In this document: positions 1 to 6,586 of the stretch, one piece after another
Numbering within the stretch: position 1 is the stretch's first letter
How the letters are laid out: each line of letters begins with the position of its first letter
Assembly (NCBI GenBank): GCA_029263075.1
Contig: JAJCYE010000020.1
Coordinates: 1-35,720 of the forward strand
Reading direction: 5' to 3'
DNA: 35,720 nucleotides
Origin: Actinomycetes bacterium
GTDB lineage: Bacteria; Actinomycetota; CADDZG01; JAHWKV01
Notes under the pieces: model-generated
Database searches by the model: none
What the model was told of the DNA's origin: nothing
Seen by the model: the letters and a program-made list of their open reading frames with translations, nothing else
Position numbers and translations under genes: made by a program

Positions 1-884
1 AAGAGGGGCACGGTTACCTGGAATCGGTCCCGGATCCTCGGGTGTTCGCCCGGGTGGCGCAGCGTCACCAAGCCCAGCTTCAGGTCGTCCTGCTTGCTCA
101 GGGTGCTCCAGCCCATGATCTCGTTGTGGTTGAGTTCGGAAAGGGAGTTGCCGAAAGCGTGCATCTTGCTGCATTCGTTGAGTTGACACTTCCACCGGTA
201 GGCGGCCACCGCCCCCAGCCCCTCGGCGCCGTAGACCAGCGGCAGCGTTCCAACCAAGCCGACCGCCATCTGCTTGGCGGGATTGTCCCGCAGCGGCACC
301 TCCCGCCTCCACTGCCCGGCCCGGGCGGCCAGGAGTTCGAGAACTTCGGCGACATCCGCTTCGTAGTTGCCCAAACCAAGACTCTGGCAGACCGCTAGGA
401 GCGGCATGCCCAGATACCCGAGAGCGGCCCGGGGCTGAAGTCCGGTTTTGAGGTTGACCGCGGCACACCCGTCCTCTTCGCCCCGTCGAGCGAGGGACCC
501 ACCGGACGAGACGGTGATCACCCGGGCACCCGCGGCTACCGCCTTTCCGTAGGCCTCCAGAGTTTCCTCCGTCTCCCCGGAGTACGAAACCGCAAAGACC
601 AGCGTGGCCGGTCCTACCCACCCCGGGATCCCGTAGCCCTTGGACACCCTGATGGGATGTTTGAACTCCATTCCCAGAGCGGCCTTCAACAGGTTCCCGG
701 AGATACCCGATCCACCCATGCCCAGGATCACGACGCCGTCGACGCCCCGGGGAGAGGGCAGGGCGCTGACCTGCTTCCCGAGCAACCACCCGTCGGCCAC
801 CTGCAGGGGAAAATCTTCGACCAACCGCAAAAAATCCCTGCCGTCGACCCGAGAAATCAACTCCGGGTCGTCCAAACGAGTCAA
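1..884 (-). CDS. SIS-domain bifunctional phosphoglucose/phosphomannose isomerase, C-terminus cut by window edge
   Basis: Interconverts fructose-6-phosphate with glucose- or mannose-6-phosphate in the cytosol, feeding the phosphomannomutase next door. The 294 visible residues contain the SIS signatures GMGGSGISGN (about residue 55) and SYSGETEETL (about 100), and near the end ELNHNEI, the conserved segment that carries the catalytic His in the bifunctional PGI/PMI family. Family length is about 330-350, so roughly 40-50 residues lie outside the window. The start is TTG at 884, overlapping the TGA stop of the Trm112-like gene as TTGA; upstream in this frame I found no nearby ATG or GTG, and TTG at 875 is the only close alternative. 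It is the third gene of a translationally coupled manB - Trm112 - SIS operon. The equivalent position next to manB in mycobacteria also holds a SIS-like gene (from memory). The family assignment is confident; substrate balance is inferred. Confidence 0.88.
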   Translation of the reverse strand, partial: MTRLDDPELISRVDGRDFLRLVEDFPLQVADGWLLGKQVSALPSPRGVDGVVILGMGGSGISGNLLKAALGMEFKHPIRVSKGYGIPGWVGPATLVFAVSYSGETEETLEAYGKAVAAGARVITVSSGGSLARRGEEDGCAAVNLKTGLQPRAALGYLGMPLLAVCQSLGLGNYEADVAEVLELLAARAGQWRREVPLRDNPAKQMAVGLVGTLPLVYGAEGLGAVAAYRWKCQLNECSKMHAFGNSLSELNHNEIMGWSTLSKQDDLKLGLVTLRHPGEHPRIRDRFQVTVPL

Positions 885-1048
885 GGGTGAAGCGCTTCGG
901 AGGCCAGCATGTGGGGGATGCCGTTAACCACCGGATAGCGGTATCCGCACTCACCGACACACCTGATCACCTGCTCATCTTCGAGGTGCTCCACTGCCCC
1001 CTTGCAGTTCAGGCAGATCAGCAGTTCGACGAGTTCTCGGTCGATCAC
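881..1048 (-). CDS. Trm112-family small zinc-ribbon protein
   Basis: A 55-residue protein starting GTG (VIDRELVELL). It has the Trm112/UPF0434 layout: an N-terminal leucine-rich start, a first Cys pair CLNC, a second pair CVGEC, then YPVVNGIPHML, the family's typical C-terminal YPI-x-GIP segment. Family members are small zinc proteins; some activate methyltransferases, and many bacterial ones are uncharacterised. The GTG start overlaps the manB stop (GTGA) and its own stop overlaps the next TTG start (TTGA), so it is sandwiched between two sugar-phosphate enzymes with translational coupling on both sides. Its role there is unknown. A longer reading frame upstream of this GTG is only a shadow of manB. 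Confidence 0.85.
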   Translation of the reverse strand: MIDRELVELLICLNCKGAVEHLEDEQVIRCVGECGYRYPVVNGIPHMLASEALHP

Positions 1049-2388
1049 GACGACCCTCCCCCCGCAATGATCGCCAGCAGTTCTTTGGTTTTCGCCGCGC
1101 CGAACTCCGGGTCCCTCGCTTCTACGTTCAGCCGCAGGAGCGGCTCGGTGTTGGACCCACGGGCGTTGAACCACCAGTCGGGAAAGTCGACGGTAAGGCC
1201 GTCGGACAGGTCGTGGGTGCCGCCCGGACAGGCCTCCGCCAGCGCCCGCATCGCCTCCGCCTGATCCGCCACCACCGAGTTGATCTCCCCCGAGTTCCAG
1301 TAGCGGCGCAGCGGCCGGAGTACGTCGCTCATCTTTCCCTGCTGCTTGCTCAACGCCATCAAGACATTCAGGGCGCACAGGATCCCGGAGTCCGCCCGGA
1401 AGTTTTCCCGGAAGTAGTAATGACCGGAGTGCTCGCCACCGAACGCGGCGCCGGTTTCCGCCATGACCTGCTTGATGAATGAGTGGCCCACCCGGGTACG
1501 GATGGGGTTGCCGCCCTTCTCCTTCACAACTTCGGCCACAACCCGCGAACAGATCAGGTTGTGGACTATCGAGGCCCCCGGCTCGGCATCAAGCACTTCG
1601 CCCGCCACCAGGGCGGTGACCAGGCTGCCCGAAGCGGGTTCGCCCTTCTCGTCCACCAAAAAGACCCGGTCGGCGTCGCCGTCGAAGGCCAGGCCCAGAT
1701 CGGCGCCGTTGTCCGCTATGACCTTGATCAGGTCCGCCAGGTTGTCCGGCTGGATGGGGTCCGCCGGATGGTTGGGAAACGTGCCGTCCAACTCGAAATA
1801 AAGCGGGATTAACTCGACCGGCAGGTGTTTGAACACTGCAGGGACGATCAACCCGCCCATGCCGTTGGCGCAGTCGACCGCCACCTTGAGCGGACGCATG
1901 GTGGTGACGTCCACCACTTTCAGGCAATGGTCAACGAACCTGGACAGGACATCTTGTTCGGTAACCGCGCCCGGGGCCCCGGCGGGCTCCAATCCCTCCT
2001 CGGCCAGCCTGCGAATGTCCGCAAGACCGGACTCCTCCCCTATGGGGAAGGCTTTCTGGCGGCACATCTTGATGCCGTTGTACTTGCCCGGGTTATGGGA
2101 GGCGGTAAGCATGGCCCCCGGCATGTCCAGGTGGCCCGATGCGAAATACATCGCATCCGTTGAGACAAGGCCGATGTCGACCACATCCACACCCTGGCTG
2201 ATCGCCCCATCCCGGAAAGCTGCTGCCAGTGTTTCACCGGAAACCCGCATGTCGCGCCCCACGACAATGCTGGGCGCCCCAGCAACCCGGGCGAAGGCCG
2301 CTCCGATGCGGAAGATTATTTTTTCGTCCAACTGTTCGGGATAAACGCCCCGAACGTCGTAAGCTTTAAAGATCGCGTTGAGGTCCAT
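1045..2388 (-). CDS. manB: Phosphomannomutase/phosphoglucomutase
   Basis: Interconverts hexose-6-phosphate and hexose-1-phosphate, giving mannose-1-phosphate for GDP-mannose. It is 447 residues, full length for the alpha-D-phosphohexomutase family. Motifs occur in order: the phosphoserine loop TASHNP (residues 95-100, catalytic Ser97), the metal loop DGDADR (D236, D238, D240), the sugar-binding loop GEHSGH (about 318-323) and the C-terminal phosphate-binding RGSNTEP. The start is ATG, preceded by TAGGAT six bases upstream, suggesting a leaderless transcript. Its stop overlaps the GTG of the Trm112-like gene. The product would supply the gmd branch encoded further along. Whether mannose or glucose phosphate is preferred cannot be told from the sequence. 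Confidence 0.95.
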   Translation of the reverse strand: MDLNAIFKAYDVRGVYPEQLDEKIIFRIGAAFARVAGAPSIVVGRDMRVSGETLAAAFRDGAISQGVDVVDIGLVSTDAMYFASGHLDMPGAMLTASHNPGKYNGIKMCRQKAFPIGEESGLADIRRLAEEGLEPAGAPGAVTEQDVLSRFVDHCLKVVDVTTMRPLKVAVDCANGMGGLIVPAVFKHLPVELIPLYFELDGTFPNHPADPIQPDNLADLIKVIADNGADLGLAFDGDADRVFLVDEKGEPASGSLVTALVAGEVLDAEPGASIVHNLICSRVVAEVVKEKGGNPIRTRVGHSFIKQVMAETGAAFGGEHSGHYYFRENFRADSGILCALNVLMALSKQQGKMSDVLRPLRRYWNSGEINSVVADQAEAMRALAEACPGGTHDLSDGLTVDFPDWWFNARGSNTEPLLRLNVEARDPEFGAAKTKELLAIIAGGGSS

Positions 2389-2400
2389 GAGAGCATCCTA
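2389..2400 (-). promoter_or_regulatory. -10 element of manB, leaderless arrangement
   Basis: On the minus strand TAGGAT (2400-2395) is followed by six bases and then the manB ATG at 2388. Transcription starting 6-8 bases after the -10 would begin at or next to the start codon. No good -35 is seen at 16-18 bases; a TTGACA lies only three bases upstream of the -10, too close to serve with it. Confidence 0.55.
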
Positions 2401-2466
2401 AACTGTCAACGTCACCCCGCTAGGGCCCCGCGGAGCCGCTCGACGGACTGACGATGAACGAATGTT

Positions 2467-2484
2467 CTATTCTTCAAGGAATAG
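2467..2484. promoter_or_regulatory. Inverted repeat between manB and whiB
   Basis: CTATTC - 6 bases - GAATAG, a perfect 6-bp dyad in the intergenic region between divergent manB and whiB, 18 bases upstream of the proposed whiB -35. It could be an operator, but no regulator is identified. WhiB-type or other DNA-binding proteins are possible. Confidence 0.3.
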
Positions 2485-2501
2485 TTTTCCGTCCGCGTCC
2501 G

Positions 2502-2530
2502 TTGAACAATCGCCGGCATGTAGGTAACAA
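2502..2530 (+). promoter_or_regulatory. Probable whiB promoter
   Basis: TTGAAC (2502-2507), a 17-base spacer, then TAACAA (2525-2530). The predicted start would leave a leader of about 30 bases before the ATG at 2567. The -35 and spacer fit a housekeeping actinobacterial sigma factor. Confidence 0.5.
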
Positions 2531-2566
2531 TGCCCTCAGTTCAACCGAAAGGCAGCACCCTAAGTT

Positions 2567-2938
2567 ATGACCCAACCTAAAAACGAAGATCACCCGTCCA
2601 ACAAAACCAAGACCACCAAAGCGCTGGCATCCAAGCTGGCTTCGCTTGAGGCTGAGGCGCGCTGGCAGGATCGGGCCGCCTGCAAAGGCATGGACCCCAC
2701 CATCTTCTTCGGCCCGGAACACACGGAGGTCGTCAAGGAGAAACGGGACCGGGAAGAGACCGCCAAGGCCGTCTGCCGGACCTGCCCCGTGAACCAGGAG
2801 TGCCTGGAGCATGCCCTGGAGTCCAAGGAGGCCTACGGCATTTGGGGTGGACTGACCGAACTGGAGCGCAAGGCGCTCCTGCGGCGCCGGGCTACTTCCA
2901 ACGTCGTACTGGCATCGGCACCCCGCGCCATTAAATAG
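2567..2938 (+). CDS. whiB: WhiB-family iron-sulfur transcriptional regulator
   Basis: A 123-residue actinobacteria-specific regulator. The four cluster-binding cysteines are C39, C70, C73 and C79 (C-x2-C-x5-C in the second group), followed by the GIWGG turn (91-95) and a basic tail (KALLRRR) that binds DNA or sigma-A-bound promoters in this family. The N-terminal 30 residues are a charged extension. Its position beside manB and close to the F420 genes matches mycobacterial whiB2, which acts in septation and development; the equivalence rests on synteny and is not proved. It is divergent from manB. No strong Shine-Dalgarno is seen in the usual window. Confidence 0.95.
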   Translation: MTQPKNEDHPSNKTKTTKALASKLASLEAEARWQDRAACKGMDPTIFFGPEHTEVVKEKRDREETAKAVCRTCPVNQECLEHALESKEAYGIWGGLTELERKALLRRRATSNVVLASAPRAIK

Positions 2939-2940
2939 TC

Positions 2941-3090
2941 ATGGGCTTCAAGTCGGCGGTCAGATACAAGTCGACGGTTCACTTCGAGTCGGGCGTGCAC
3001 TACCAATCCGCGGTCAGACTCCGGTCAGGCGCGGCCAAGCCGCAGGAGACCTCTGCTTCACAGCCGGAAGCCGGAGAACAAAAGGGCTGA
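2941..3090 (+). CDS. Possible 49-residue hexapeptide-repeat ORF
   Basis: An ATG two bases after the whiB stop opens 49 codons ending TGA. Residues 2-31 are five six-residue units: GFKSAV, RYKSTV, HFESGV, HYQSAV, RLRSGA. The consensus is an aromatic residue, then a polar or charged residue, Ser, a small residue, then Val. The DNA is an imperfect 18-bp tandem repeat in which Ser is written TCG, TCC and TCA and Val as GTC, GTT and GTG, so differences fall mainly at synonymous sites, as expected if it is translated. There is no Shine-Dalgarno, so translation would depend on reinitiation after whiB. I recognise no family. It may instead be a non-coding repeat. Confidence 0.35.
   Translation: MGFKSAVRYKSTVHFESGVHYQSAVRLRSGAAKPQETSASQPEAGEQKG
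2943..3034. repeat. Five imperfect 18-bp tandem repeats
   Basis: Five adjacent 18-base units with core TWC-NAR-TCN-GCG-GTN, starting right after whiB. The units differ mainly every third base. This is the DNA view of the hexapeptide repeat in the 49-residue ORF. Confidence 0.6.
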
Positions 3091-3102
3091 GCCAGGCTGG
3101 CC

Positions 3103-3426
3103 TCAAAATGAGCTGGTCGGAGCCTTCAGCTTTAGCTCGTCGACACTTAGCTTCCGGCCTATGTACTTGGAGCGGACCCGTCCCCCCTCACGCCAGTACG
3201 CATACCAATACGGCCCGTGCGGGCAACGTGAACATCCGGGCTTGCCGCAGTTGACCGGTTCCAAACGGTAGCTGACCTTGCCGGGCCCGGAGGTTGTGTC
3301 CTCCATCGTCTCCTCGGCATCGTCGCCCTGCTGGACCAACATGCCCCCGATGAGGATCTGCAGACGCCTCAGGTCGTAGCGGTCAAGCGAGCGGATCTGA
3401 CGAATCAGCTCACGATCAACTGCCAA
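3103..3426 (-). CDS. DUF6788-type small Cys-rich protein
   Basis: A 107-residue protein with the core CGKPGCSRC then HGPYWYAYWREGG and RSKYIGRKL. This pattern of CGKPxC, HGPYxY-x2-W and KYIG is typical of the DUF6788 domain found in many bacteria and archaea; its function is unknown. The first 40 residues are a charged helical segment (DRELIRQIRSLDRYDLRRL). The start is TTG at 3426, chosen because a strong AGGAGG Shine-Dalgarno lies about 4-7 bases upstream. It is convergent with whiB and the small repeat ORF. Confidence 0.75.
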   Translation of the reverse strand: MAVDRELIRQIRSLDRYDLRRLQILIGGMLVQQGDDAEETMEDTTSGPGKVSYRLEPVNCGKPGCSRCPHGPYWYAYWREGGRVRSKYIGRKLSVDELKLKAPTSSF

Positions 3427-3524
3427 CTCTCCTCCTTGTTTCGTTCTTACCCTCGGTCGTACCTAAGGATCGGGATCCTAGCGCACGACCCCATGGACGA
3501 ACCGCATATGCCGACGGCGCACAA

Positions 3525-3559
3525 CAAACAAGCCGACCCGAAGAGGGCCGGCTTGTTTG
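3525..3559 (-). terminator. Strong stem-loop downstream of the DUF3499 gene
   Basis: Two 15-base arms (CAAACAAGCCGACCC and GGGCCGGCTTGTTTG) pair with a single mismatch around a 5-base loop. It sits 16 bases after the DUF3499 stop. No long U tract follows, so it may act as an atypical terminator or 3'-end stabiliser. Confidence 0.65.
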
Positions 3560-3574
3560 AGGGAATTTTGAGTT

Positions 3575-3841
3575 TTAGGCGGAAGCCCTGGCAGGCTGGA
3601 TGACTATCTCAAGGGGCCCGGACAGAGTCCGAACATCCTCGATCTGCCAACCTAGGGGTGGCTTGAACCGCTTCAGATGGTCCACGCACAGGTGGAAGTG
3701 GTCGGGCTCGGAGTCCGATTGAAGGTCTTCGAGGGTTACCCGCCGGGCCATGTAGTTGCAGTTCAGGGTAGCCGTCGCAGGGGACTTGCAGGCATTGCGG
3801 CTGCAAGCTTGAAACGCGTCTGGTACCTCTTGCTCATCCAT
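3575..3841 (-). CDS. DUF3499 family protein
   Basis: An 88-residue cytoplasmic protein with a CSRNACKSPATATLNCNY start to the domain, then HLCVDHLKRFKPPLGW. This is the layout of DUF3499, a family confined in my knowledge to Actinobacteria, with paired Cys and a C-x2-H metal-site-like feature (HLCVDH). Its function is unknown. In actinobacteria it sits with manB, a small zincin and whiB, as here. The ATG at 3841 is fixed by a promoter whose -10 ends eight bases upstream, implying a leaderless mRNA. A strong stem-loop follows the gene, so it is probably monocistronic. Confidence 0.88.
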   Translation of the reverse strand: MDEQEVPDAFQACSRNACKSPATATLNCNYMARRVTLEDLQSDSEPDHFHLCVDHLKRFKPPLGWQIEDVRTLSGPLEIVIQPARASA

Positions 3842-3849
3842 GTCCGGGG

Positions 3850-3878
3850 ATTATGAATTACACAAATGTTATTTGCAA
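3850..3878 (-). promoter_or_regulatory. Promoter of the DUF3499 gene, leaderless
   Basis: On the minus strand TTGCAA (3878-3873), a 17-base spacer, CATAAT (3855-3850), then eight bases to the ATG. This is the clearest promoter in the window, and transcription would begin at about the start codon. Confidence 0.7.
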
Positions 3879-3885
3879 GGATCCG

Positions 3886-3916
3886 ATCTTGGGCAACCGG
3901 GAGGGTTACCCAAGAT
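3886..3916 (-). terminator. Stem-loop between two minus-strand genes
   Basis: Arms ATCTTGGGCAACC and GGTTACCCAAGAT pair over 13 bases with one mismatch around a 5-base loop. It lies downstream of the gene at 3990-4964 and upstream of the DUF3499 promoter. It probably insulates the two, although a U tract is lacking. Confidence 0.6.
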
Positions 3917-3989
3917 TAAATTTGTAGTTCCAAGCCCCGGTGACCGGCATCTGATCGACAGACCAACAGGTCGCCGGGCTCCGCAACGG

Positions 3990-4964
3990 CTAGGCCGGCA
4001 TCAATTCGAACGACGCGACGGTCTCCACCGTATATTTCGGACTCGAGGCACCCACCCGAACAAAATGGGACCCGGCCTTCTTCCCGCTTGTGTCAAGCAG
4101 GATGGTGAAGGTTTTTGTCTGGTTTTCGACCGGCCGGAAAGTTGCGGGATCGACCGTTGCCCCGTCCTTGGGGTCCAAGACTGCAAGGCTGACCTCCTCC
4201 GAAAATCCCTGCTGGAACGAGATCCAGCACCCGATCGATGCGTCCTGACCCTTCACGAATGAGGTCCCGATGGATTCACAGCTCAAGGAAAAGGGCGGCG
4301 GTACGCTGATCTCGACGTCGGCTTGTTTGAGGGCGGATCCGGTCTCCCCTCCGGTAGCGACCACCGATGCGGTCCGGACACCCACTCCTGCTGCATCGGG
4401 CGCGGTCACCGTCAACCTGGAGCGAGTGGCGGTTTCGTCCTCCACGGCTTTCACCTTGTCCGGACTCAGCCGGCAATCCATGCCCTCCACCTTGCAGGAC
4501 AGGCTGATGTCACTGCCGTCCCCGTTGAATACCGGGATATTGCACTCAACGGTGGCGCTGGCGCCGGGTACAACAGCCAGGCTCGGCCAGCACTGAATGT
4601 CGAAATCGGCCCCCAAATCCACCGCGGCCGCCGCGGGTGCGGTGCGACTTTGGTTGACGGGAGCCACAGCAAGGGTCGGGGCAACGGGGCTAGGACCAGT
4701 CGGCGCGGGTTCAGCGGACCCGGTCCGGTCCCCGGGAGAAGGGGCGGTTGCCGGCGCTGCAGGAGGAGTGGCCGAAGAGATAGAAGCGGCCGGACCGGTC
4801 GAATCGACTGCGCCTTCGATCTCGGAAGAGGGTGCGGTAACCGCCAACAGCAGGAACGGCAGCGTTGCCAGCGCCACCAGGGCAGATATTGCCCCCCAGA
4901 AGGTCGCCGCACCTCGCCCAGGGAACAGGGCGCGCAATCTTGGGATCAACCTGGTCGAAATCAA
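3990..4964 (-). CDS. Membrane-anchored extracellular protein with Ig-like repeats, unknown function
   Basis: A 324-residue protein. It has a basic N-terminus, one membrane segment (about residues 20-45, TFWGAISALVALATLPFLLL), a Pro/Ala/Thr/Ser-rich stalk (about 50-115), then a beta-rich region with two repeated domains. Each domain starts with a Cys-containing strand (FDIQCWPSLAVVPG; FSLSCESIGTSFVKG) followed by a Cys strand (ATVECNIPVFNG; ASIGCWISFQQG), consistent with Ig-like folds closed by disulfides outside the cell. The start is TTG with AGGT seven bases upstream; a TTG five codons later is possible. I recognise no named family. It is flanked by conserved genes but not itself part of the conserved core as far as I know. 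A role in the envelope is inferred from topology only. Confidence 0.7.
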   Translation of the reverse strand: MISTRLIPRLRALFPGRGAATFWGAISALVALATLPFLLLAVTAPSSEIEGAVDSTGPAASISSATPPAAPATAPSPGDRTGSAEPAPTGPSPVAPTLAVAPVNQSRTAPAAAAVDLGADFDIQCWPSLAVVPGASATVECNIPVFNGDGSDISLSCKVEGMDCRLSPDKVKAVEDETATRSRLTVTAPDAAGVGVRTASVVATGGETGSALKQADVEISVPPPFSLSCESIGTSFVKGQDASIGCWISFQQGFSEEVSLAVLDPKDGATVDPATFRPVENQTKTFTILLDTSGKKAGSHFVRVGASSPKYTVETVASFELMPA

Positions 4965-4980
4965 CTGAAGACCTACCCTT

Positions 4981-5011
4981 CTTCGTGCGTGAACCTGCTA
5001 TCGGCACGAAG
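4981..5011 (-). terminator. Weak stem-loop after the zinc-ribbon gene
   Basis: CTTCGTGC and GCACGAAG, perfect 8-base arms separated by 15 bases, 40 bases after the stop at 5051. The long loop makes it a weak terminator candidate. It also lies just upstream of the next gene's start, so it could be a leader structure. Confidence 0.3.
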
Positions 5012-5050
5012 GGGGTGGAACTTCAGGTTTAAAGTGGAAATTCTCCGGTG

Positions 5051-5392
5051 TTACCCGTTGAGCGCAGCCCCGCAACGGCAGCGTTCGGCCCATGCGAAAG
5101 CTTCGAAACCGCACTTCGGGCAGGCTTTCGACGCAACATTGCTGTTGTATCCGGGCAGATAGGACGATGTCGGCCAGCGACCTTGCTTGTCCCGGAAACT
5201 GCCTGCCGGGACGACCGTGGGGCCACCGATCGTGGGGTCGAGTTCGGACACGTCGATCGCGTTTTCTTCGGGTGAGGGCAGGCTGAGCTCATCCGACTTG
5301 GTCTTTTCTGAAATGTCGGTCCTCCGATCGATGATCTGCGCCAACTCCTGCGGTGCACCGAAGATGGTCGCGCACCCGAAAGCGTACTTCAA
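5051..5392 (-). CDS. Small zinc-ribbon protein
   Basis: A 113-residue protein whose C-terminus CPKCGFEAFAWAERCRCG is a C-x2-C ... C-x-C zinc ribbon. The preceding 60 residues are acidic and probably disordered. The start shown is TTG; a TAG lies four codons upstream in frame, so the gene cannot extend further, but an internal start (for example TTG at about residue 17) is possible. It diverges from the PDZ-TPR lipoprotein across 61 bases. I cannot assign a function. Confidence 0.55.
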   Translation of the reverse strand: MKYAFGCATIFGAPQELAQIIDRRTDISEKTKSDELSLPSPEENAIDVSELDPTIGGPTVVPAGSFRDKQGRWPTSSYLPGYNSNVASKACPKCGFEAFAWAERCRCGAALNG

Positions 5393-5441
5393 TACCGCCT
5401 ACGACTCAGATGTCCCGAGACCGGCGGCCGGCTTTTGGACG

Positions 5442-5447
5442 CATAAT
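5442..5447 (+). promoter_or_regulatory. -10 element of the PDZ-TPR lipoprotein gene
   Basis: CATAAT is followed by six bases and the GTG start at 5454. GGAGG lies between them but only one base from GTG, too close for a Shine-Dalgarno, so a leaderless start is more likely. Confidence 0.5.
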
Positions 5448-5453
5448 GGAGGC

Positions 5454-6575
5454 GTGAGAACTCCGATCCGGCTGGCGGTCATCTGTCTGGCCATGGCGCT
5501 GGTCGCAACAGCATGCGGGCCGCCGGAGGCGCTAAGAAGGCTCCTGGGTCGAGAATCGACAGAACAGGCGGATTCGGGCATCTCCCCCGACGCCTATCCG
5601 GCCCCCTCCCCCCCCGGCCTCCCCAGCGACAACCGTATCGGCGCCCTGGTCTTGACCAACGAGTCCTCCTGGGGCCTGTTTCTGCCCCGAGGCGTAGAGA
5701 CGGGCGGCTCGCTGGTGCTTGAGGTGCTTCCCGAAAGTCCAGCGCAACAAATCGGTCTCACGCCCGGAGACGTCATCACCTGGCTGGATGGCAGCGAAAT
5801 CAACAACCACGAACAGCTGCTTACGATCTTTCGAGAGAGTTCCACCCCACAGCACACGCTTCGGGTAACCAGGGCCGATGAAAGCACCGATCAACTGCAG
5901 GTCGACCTGGCGCAGTCGAGCGAGTTCTCCCTGCTGGCCCACCTGGAGGCCAAACTTGCGGCCGGCCCCGACCCGATTACCCGCTATCTGCTGGCGGAGA
6001 ACCTTCCGGACCGAAACCGCGGGATCGAGTTGATCCGGGCCCTGCTCATCGAACAACCACAGTTCGCCGAAGGCCATGCCCTGCTGGCCCGCCTGCTCAT
6101 CGACCGGTTGAACCAGTTAACCGCGGGCGGCACGGCAGGCGACACCTCCCCCGACCTGCTGGACGCAACCACGGCAATCGACACGGCCGTGGAGTTGGAC
6201 CCCAGCTCCCCCAGTCTGCTGAGAGCCCGCTCACAGATCCTTCTGGCCCTGGGCGATCCGGCTAAGGCGGAGATCGACGCCCGCAACGCCCTGGAACTGG
6301 ACGAGCTGTCGGCGGAGTCGAACTTCCTTCTGGGGACTTCGCAACTGTCGCTCAGCCGGCCGGCCGATGCCATCCCAAAGCTCCACAAGGCGGTTGCCCT
6401 GGACCCGTTCGTTTTCGACTACTACGTCAATCTCGCTTTGTGCTACCGGGCGCTCGACAGGGAAGCCGACACCCAGGACACCATCCTTGCGGCGAGGGCG
6501 CTGGCCGGCAACGACCCGACCCTCAACCAACAACTCGATGAACTGGTGATTTCGCCGCCCGGCGAACCCATCTAG
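5454..6575 (+). CDS. PDZ and TPR domain lipoprotein
   Basis: A 373-residue protein. The GTG at 5454 gives an N-terminus VRTPIRLAVICLAMALVATAC: a basic start, a hydrophobic stretch, then Cys21 in a lipobox-like ATAC, so export and lipid anchoring are likely. A Pro/Ser linker leads to a PDZ domain (about 62-150; GALVL, GSLVLEVLPESPAQQIGLTPGD, ITWLDG) and then several TPR-like helical hairpins (about 190-365). PDZ-TPR lipoproteins are usually scaffolds or substrate adaptors at the membrane; the partner is unknown. The frame stays open 89 codons upstream of this GTG, but that part overlaps the divergent zinc-ribbon gene and lacks a signal peptide in the right place. Confidence 0.8.
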   Translation: MRTPIRLAVICLAMALVATACGPPEALRRLLGRESTEQADSGISPDAYPAPSPPGLPSDNRIGALVLTNESSWGLFLPRGVETGGSLVLEVLPESPAQQIGLTPGDVITWLDGSEINNHEQLLTIFRESSTPQHTLRVTRADESTDQLQVDLAQSSEFSLLAHLEAKLAAGPDPITRYLLAENLPDRNRGIELIRALLIEQPQFAEGHALLARLLIDRLNQLTAGGTAGDTSPDLLDATTAIDTAVELDPSSPSLLRARSQILLALGDPAKAEIDARNALELDELSAESNFLLGTSQLSLSRPADAIPKLHKAVALDPFVFDYYVNLALCYRALDREADTQDTILAARALAGNDPTLNQQLDELVISPPGEPI

Positions 6576-6586
6576 TCTGCGGCGGG

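Noticed and set aside
881-1378. 165-codon extended version of the Trm112-like gene
   Set aside because: Its first 110 codons read manB in another frame. Only the last 55 residues match a family, and a GTG overlapping the manB stop gives the right start.
2402-2412. TTGACA/TTGACG sequences as the manB -35
   Set aside because: They lie only a few bases from the -10 TAGGAT, so they cannot pair with it at 16-18 bases.
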